In this document: one piece after another, positions 7,135 through 10,214 of the stretch | How positions within the stretch are numbered: position 1 is the first letter of the stretch | Layout of the letters: each line of letters begins with the position of its first letter | Source of the DNA: an uncultured Armatimonadota bacterium | GTDB lineage: Bacteria > Armatimonadota > Armatimonadia > Armatimonadales > Armatimonadaceae | DNA length: 10,214 nt | Assembly (NCBI GenBank): GCA_903924445.1 | Contig: CAIYBQ010000053.1 | Span: forward strand, 1-10,214 | Direction: 5' to 3' | Position numbers and translations under genes: made by a program | The notes under the pieces: generated by a model | Seen by the model: the letters and a program-made list of their open reading frames with translations, nothing else | The model's database searches: none | What the model was told of the DNA's origin: nothing

Positions 7135-8139
7135 GTGCACATAGCAACTAAGTTACCAACGACTATCCATCAAGCCGCTGGAATGCAATGCCATTCTGTT
7201 TCAACGGTCGTAGGTAATGGTTTTTTGATGAGGAATTCCAGCGTGCTTCATAAGCAAATCAGTCCCACCGATTTTTCAACGACCACTATCAGTAATTGCT
7301 TTGTTGAGCTGGTGGATTGCGTGCGTAAGTTTAGTGGCCGAGAAGTTATTCTTGTCCCTAACACGGGGAATGCAGGCGATGGTCTTCTGGCGTTTTCTGC
7401 CCAGCAGTTTCTCAGCGAGGCTGGTGTCAACTTTCAGGTTTCAGAAGATTGGAGTCAGACTTCATCAGACGATGTCGTGTTTTTGTCACCGGGTGGTGCG
7501 CTGATTCACGAGTATCAAGGATTTTACGAAGACCTCTGTCGCAGCTTTATCCAAACGGATGCGCGCGAGGTTATCCTGCTTCCCAATACCGTTCATCACC
7601 TTTTCAATCCATCGGCCTTTGATTCTGACCGCCTTACGATTTTCTGCAGGGATAGGAAGTCCTTTGCATACTGCAGCTCACAGTTGAAGAAGGCGAAAGT
7701 GCATCTGGCACCTGATCTCGCCTTATCAAGATTCCTTTCTAATCGTCAACCGACAAAAAAACCCTTTGTTCAAGTGTTCACGCAGATGAACTTTAGCCAG
7801 CGGATAAAGCTGGTTCGATTTGTTATCTGTTCGATGCTGGTGGCCCATACATCGCTTACGTTGTATCGAACTGACATCGAAGCCACGATTCCAACATCGG
7901 GAACGACCAATGTGGATTTGGCAAGTTATTACAATTCAAAATTTCTCATCGATGGTGAAGCGGAAGTAGTCTCATTTTTCCTATTCAAGGCACTCCGACA
8001 GCGTAAGTCCATACGTACAAATCGGCTGCATACGGTCATTAGCGGCATTCTTTGCAACAAAGTCGTCACGTACTGTGACAACTCCTATGGAAAGATTGAA
8101 GCAGTCTTCGATGTCGCAGGGGTGGTAACCAAAGCGTAG
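7135..8139 (+). CDS. Polysaccharide pyruvyl transferase family protein (orphan)
   Basis: A 334-residue protein matching the PF04230 fold. VILVPNTGNAGDGLLAFSAQ (71-90) is the N-terminal nucleotide-binding-type loop with N-x-G-D. Also seen are SPGGALI (118-124), FCRDRKSF (170-177), HLAPDLAL (190-197) and a C-terminal block at 295-320 beginning TNRLHTVISG and ending CDNSYGK, all typical of the family. Members transfer pyruvate from phosphoenolpyruvate as a ketal onto sugars of exopolysaccharide or cell-wall polymers, in the cytoplasm. The start is uncertain: GTG at 7135 lacks a Shine-Dalgarno, and ATGs at 7183 and 7228 also precede the conserved core; the 7228 ATG is plausible. It is the only plus-strand gene, stands alone without glycosyltransferases, and is more AT-rich than its neighbours with different codon choices, which suggests horizontal acquisition. 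Catalytic competence is not shown. Confidence 0.85.
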   Translation: MHIATKLPTTIHQAAGMQCHSVSTVVGNGFLMRNSSVLHKQISPTDFSTTTISNCFVELVDCVRKFSGREVILVPNTGNAGDGLLAFSAQQFLSEAGVNFQVSEDWSQTSSDDVVFLSPGGALIHEYQGFYEDLCRSFIQTDAREVILLPNTVHHLFNPSAFDSDRLTIFCRDRKSFAYCSSQLKKAKVHLAPDLALSRFLSNRQPTKKPFVQVFTQMNFSQRIKLVRFVICSMLVAHTSLTLYRTDIEATIPTSGTTNVDLASYYNSKFLIDGEAEVVSFFLFKALRQRKSIRTNRLHTVISGILCNKVVTYCDNSYGKIEAVFDVAGVVTKA

Positions 8140-8394
8140 CTCGGTTCCGTTCAGAGCATCCAAGCGGCGTATTCACCAGCGCTGCCTGCCCGTATTCCAG
8201 ATTTGTAACCGTGAATCATTGAAATGCGTTTTATGGATGTATCGGCAGCGAAAAGGCTTCGTCAAGCGCGTTCTCCACTCAATCTGGCTCGTGGAGTGCT
8301 CTGATAGATGGAGGCCTACTGCATCACGCTCAGCCTTGCGCTTCGGATGTTCGTTCCCGTGCGGTCGGTGATCATAGCGGTCCTTACTCTACTA
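8140..8394. other. Non-coding stretch downstream of the pyruvyl transferase gene
   Basis: No supported gene. Short frames on both strands are broken by stops and show no family resemblance. An 11-base match, GATCACCGACC on the minus strand (near 8365-8375), also occurs in the intact sulfatase a few bases after the region matched by the relic at 8395-8481, so part of this stretch may be decayed sulfatase DNA. No terminator for the pyruvyl transferase gene is obvious. Confidence 0.4.
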
Positions 8395-8481
8395 AGCAGC
8401 ATTGCGTCCAATATCTCGGAGAATACGCTCGCCATTCCAGTTTTCCAGACTCGGCCCGAGCCGAATTATCTGTAAGGCTTT
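8395..8481 (-). pseudogene. Fragment of a second sulfatase gene
   Basis: Read on the minus strand this encodes KALQIIRLGPSLENWNGERI followed by LRDIGRNAA, then a TAG. It aligns without gaps to residues 181-209 of the intact sulfatase in this window (nt 6184-6270), with 20 of 29 residues identical by hand alignment. At DNA level I count 64 of 87 bases identical, with many of the differences synonymous, so it is a relic of a diverged paralogue rather than a recent copy of the neighbour. The open frame extends upstream to a TTG at 8598 with faint further similarity (I, T, K, A, Q positions), but none of the catalytic sulfatase motifs is present. It cannot be functional as a sulfatase. Confidence 0.75.
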
Positions 8482-8594
8482 CAGGTCATCGGTGCTCGTG
8501 ATGCGTCCAAGTTTGATTGATTCCTTGACGGATTCAAAATCGATTTTGATACTGAGGGAGTCCGGTACGCGTCGAAATTGTGCGGTGGCATACA

Positions 8595-8626
8595 ACAAAC
8601 AAGCCCCCCGGTTTCCCGGAGGGCTT
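8595..8626 (-). terminator. Intrinsic terminator of the pRiA4b ORF-3-like gene
   Basis: On the minus strand AAGCCCTCCGG pairs with CCGGGGGGCTT (11 bp, one G-U wobble) around a GAAA tetraloop, followed by GTTTGTTG. It begins about 48 bases after the TGA/TAA end of the gene stopping at 8674. On the plus strand the same element has one A-C mismatch but runs into CTCGTTTTATT, so it may also work weakly that way. Confidence 0.75.
8601..8617. repeat. 17-base direct repeat, copy 1 (half of the terminator)
   Basis: AAGCCCCCCGGTTTCCC here is identical to 9331-9347, with similar A/C-rich sequence just before both copies. The two copies bracket the pRiA4b ORF-3-like gene in direct orientation. This copy is part of a complete hairpin. 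Confidence 0.8.
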
Positions 8627-8673
8627 CTCGTTTTATTGCCTTACTCACAACATGCGATGCTGTGGATGTGTTA

Positions 8674-9267
8674 TCAAAGCGATCTCTGTAACTTGGCTTC
8701 TTTACGCAGCTTGCTGAGGCGTCTATCAAACCACGCAATATCACAAAGATCCGGGAAATAAGGGTAGCCAATCCACTCGTAGTAGGATTGATATTCCGGG
8801 TGAGCCGGATTCTTCATGATGCGGCGCAGCTGTGCGAAACCAGGAGGGCCGCCGCAATCCTCCGGGGGAGCCGCACGCATACCTTCGGAGCACAAAGGAT
8901 ATTTGCGGAAGAAATCGCCTGTAATTTGCTTTTCCAAGGTAACGATGTGTTGCCAGTCATCCCCAAAGTCATAGGTGTAGCGAAACGTTTGACCGGGGGT
9001 GTTTACAAGGGATGACAATGGAATTCCACGGTCATCGAGCATATTTAGCTCCGTTAAATCACCAGGCTCATACGATGATGAGTACACTTGATCATCGAAG
9101 TTAAAGGAATGAAGATGGCTGTTTGTCCAGCTAAATGCAGCTTGAAGGACGAGGTGGAGATCATCCAGATGGATGTCAACCGGCACGTGCACGCGGCGCC
9201 AAACCATCGGCCGGATGTCTTTTAGGACAACCTTTAGTTGGTAGCATTCAGTGACTTTTCTTGCCAT
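8674..9267 (-). CDS. Plasmid pRiA4b ORF-3-like protein (PF07929 family)
   Basis: A 197-residue protein using the ATG at 9267. Family hallmarks run through its length: YQLKVVLKDIRPMVWRRVHV near the N-terminus, then LQAAFSWTNSHLHSFNF, YTYDFGDDWQHIVTLEK, and YPLCSEGMRAAPPEDCGGPP. The family was named from an Agrobacterium Ri-plasmid ORF; its biochemical role is unknown and it is scattered across bacteria on plasmids and chromosomes. Upstream in-frame starts exist (TTG 9300, ATG 9291) and would add 8-11 residues, but the domain fits the MARKVTE start; none has a good Shine-Dalgarno. The gene is single, followed by a terminator, and flanked by a 17-base direct repeat, consistent with insertion as a mobile cargo gene (inference). 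Confidence 0.9.
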   Translation of the reverse strand: MARKVTECYQLKVVLKDIRPMVWRRVHVPVDIHLDDLHLVLQAAFSWTNSHLHSFNFDDQVYSSSYEPGDLTELNMLDDRGIPLSSLVNTPGQTFRYTYDFGDDWQHIVTLEKQITGDFFRKYPLCSEGMRAAPPEDCGGPPGFAQLRRIMKNPAHPEYQSYYEWIGYPYFPDLCDIAWFDRRLSKLRKEAKLQRSL

Positions 9268-9330
9268 ATTTCTGTTGGGAAATCCTATCATCCGTTTCAA
9301 TCAATGCGAATTGTTTGAGCAAAAACAAGA

Positions 9331-9347
9331 AAGCCCCCCGGTTTCCC
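9331..9347. repeat. 17-base direct repeat, copy 2 (orphan terminator half)
   Basis: AAGCCCCCCGGTTTCCC is identical to 8601-8617, but the pairing arm (CCGGAGGGCTT) is absent and replaced by the 3' end of the esterase gene, whose stop is at 9350-9352. On the minus strand the sequence still runs into CTTTCTTGTTTTTG, so this looks like a terminator that has lost its upstream arm. A weak CCGGT/ACCGG alternative stem is possible. Confidence 0.65.
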
Positions 9348-9349
9348 AC

Positions 9350-10214
9350 CTACCTCCCGACCGGAAGCAGTGGAAGCACCACTTTCTGAACCGCAGCGGC
9401 TAGCGCATCGTAGCCGGCAGACGTGAAGTGAACATTACGCGGCTGCTGCAGACCGGTGGGTGCACTCGTTATAACATCATGGAGGTCATTGACCGGGATG
9501 TCTAGCTCTGTCATCACCTTACGGGCAACCGCGTTGTAGACCGTATCCGAACCGGCGACACGCCCGGTTGCACCCGATGGCACAGGCGTTGTCATCCCCC
9601 AAACAACCTTCGCCTTCGTCGCCTTCAGGCGCTGAACCAACAAGCGTAAATTGGCCTCATAAGTGGCAGGATCCGCAATCAGAGTCCCTTTTTCAGGAGA
9701 AACCAGCTGGCCTTCCGCATTTATATACTTCAAATCATGCAGCCCAAAGTTGACATGAATAACATCCCATGGCTTTGCCCCAAGCCAGCTGTCAAGCTCC
9801 TTCAAACCAAATGATGTACTCGAACAGTTGACCGGCGGGTGTACAACATTTGCTTTGCCATCCAAGAGCTTACGTAGCGGCAATGTATAACCCATCGAAA
9901 TCGAATCGCCAATCACAAGCACCCGTGGCAAACCAGGCGTCTCCAAAATTGGCAGCAAAGCAGGATCCGTTTTACGCAGCCAGCCGATGGACTCAATAAA
10001 TGTCAACATCGCGGATGTCGTTAGCTGACGATAGGGCTCTCGGTTGTAAAACCCGTGGGCCTGACCCTTGTAAACCGTCAGCTCGGAACGGATACCGACA
10101 GCCTTTTGGGCATCACGGAACTTCTCCGCAGTCGCCACGGAAATCAATGCGTCCTTCTCACCCAGCATCACCAATGTCGGAGGACATCCACTTCGGATAT
10201 TGTCAGCGGGTGAA
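9350..10214 (-). CDS. Two-domain esterase: alpha/beta hydrolase plus SGNH/GDSL hydrolase, N-terminus cut by window edge
   Basis: The frame is open to the right window edge, giving about 287 residues. The first part is the end of an alpha/beta hydrolase of the esterase/acetyl-xylan-esterase-like type: SPADNIRSGCPPTLVMLGEK, then the catalytic-Asp loop GEKDALI (Asp at about 10153) and the catalytic-His segment GQAHGFYN (His at about 10057). After GWL a linker leads to an SGNH domain: block I VLVIGDSISMG (Ser at about 9904), then HVNFGLHDLKY carrying the Asn block, and block V HFTSAGY (His at about 9430). The DxxH Asp before that His is not obvious; Arg stands at -3 and Asn at -2. Such fusions suggest deacylation of acylated glycans outside the cytoplasm; the signal peptide, if any, is beyond the window. 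The terminator downstream seems broken. Confidence 0.9.
   Translation of the reverse strand, partial: SPADNIRSGCPPTLVMLGEKDALISVATAEKFRDAQKAVGIRSELTVYKGQAHGFYNREPYRQLTTSAMLTFIESIGWLRKTDPALLPILETPGLPRVLVIGDSISMGYTLPLRKLLDGKANVVHPPVNCSSTSFGLKELDSWLGAKPWDVIHVNFGLHDLKYINAEGQLVSPEKGTLIADPATYEANLRLLVQRLKATKAKVVWGMTTPVPSGATGRVAGSDTVYNAVARKVMTELDIPVNDLHDVITSAPTGLQQPRNVHFTSAGYDALAAAVQKVVLPLLPVGR

Noticed and set aside
8309..8476. Plus-strand 55-codon frame starting MEAYCITLSLALRMF with a hydrophobic stretch.
   Set aside because: It lies antisense to the sulfatase relic, has no good Shine-Dalgarno, and its hydrophobicity may come from the opposite-strand codons.
6811..8673. Possible mobile element around the pyruvyl transferase gene and sulfatase relic.
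   Set aside because: No transposase or integrase frame, no terminal inverted repeats and no target duplication could be found by eye.
1..10214. CRISPR array, tRNA or rRNA genes.
   Set aside because: No regularly spaced direct repeats and no tRNA-like or rRNA-like sequence was recognised on either strand.

Overview
The window most likely comes from a member of the phylum Armatimonadota. The main clue is the pseudopilin at 3303-4166, whose stretch after the hydrophobic helix (FPVFAQAREKARQ, then an AQDYDE box) and C-terminal H-X9-DG motif are typical of the many pseudopilins of that phylum. S1 sulfatases, a DUF1080 domain, a CRTAC1/FG-GAP protein and an alpha/beta hydrolase-SGNH esterase also fit the Armatimonadota/Planctomycetota style of gene content. 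The assignment rests on recognised families; no search was run.

Layout, left to right: almost everything is on the minus strand, so transcription runs right to left. At the left edge is a CRTAC1-type FG-GAP/VCBS lipoprotein (1-1438, C-terminus outside the window). It begins with a GTGA start/stop overlap at the end of a TPR lipoprotein (1435-3297). Upstream of these lie a type II/IV-type pseudopilin (3303-4166) and a 74-residue single-helix membrane protein (4221-4445). These four genes form an apparent operon of surface or envelope proteins. A strong intrinsic terminator sits after the pseudopilin, but it lies inside the first codons of the TPR gene, so it probably attenuates the two downstream lipoproteins relative to the pilin.

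Next is a 716-residue sulfatase fused to a DUF1080 domain (4660-6810), which has no visible signal peptide. A 324-base non-coding stretch separates it from the only plus-strand gene, an orphan polysaccharide pyruvyl transferase-like protein (7135-8139). That gene looks compositionally foreign.

The region 8140-8673 is mostly non-coding. It holds a decayed sulfatase fragment (8395-8481) and a terminator (8601-8626). A gene of the pRiA4b ORF-3 family follows (8674-9267), bracketed by two copies of a 17-base terminator half. The right edge carries a two-domain esterase, alpha/beta hydrolase plus SGNH/GDSL, on the minus strand (9350-10214, N-terminus outside the window).

Functionally, the sulfatase/DUF1080 and two-domain esterase point to desulfation, de-esterification and hydrolysis of complex polysaccharides, and the pilin-TPR-CRTAC1 operon to envelope or surface structures. 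The 6.8-9.3 kb region looks like a patchwork of acquired and decaying DNA. I found no CRISPR array, tRNA, rRNA, transposase or recognisable defence system. The 5-mer GGATG/CATCC appears strongly over-represented across the window except in the pyruvyl transferase gene.
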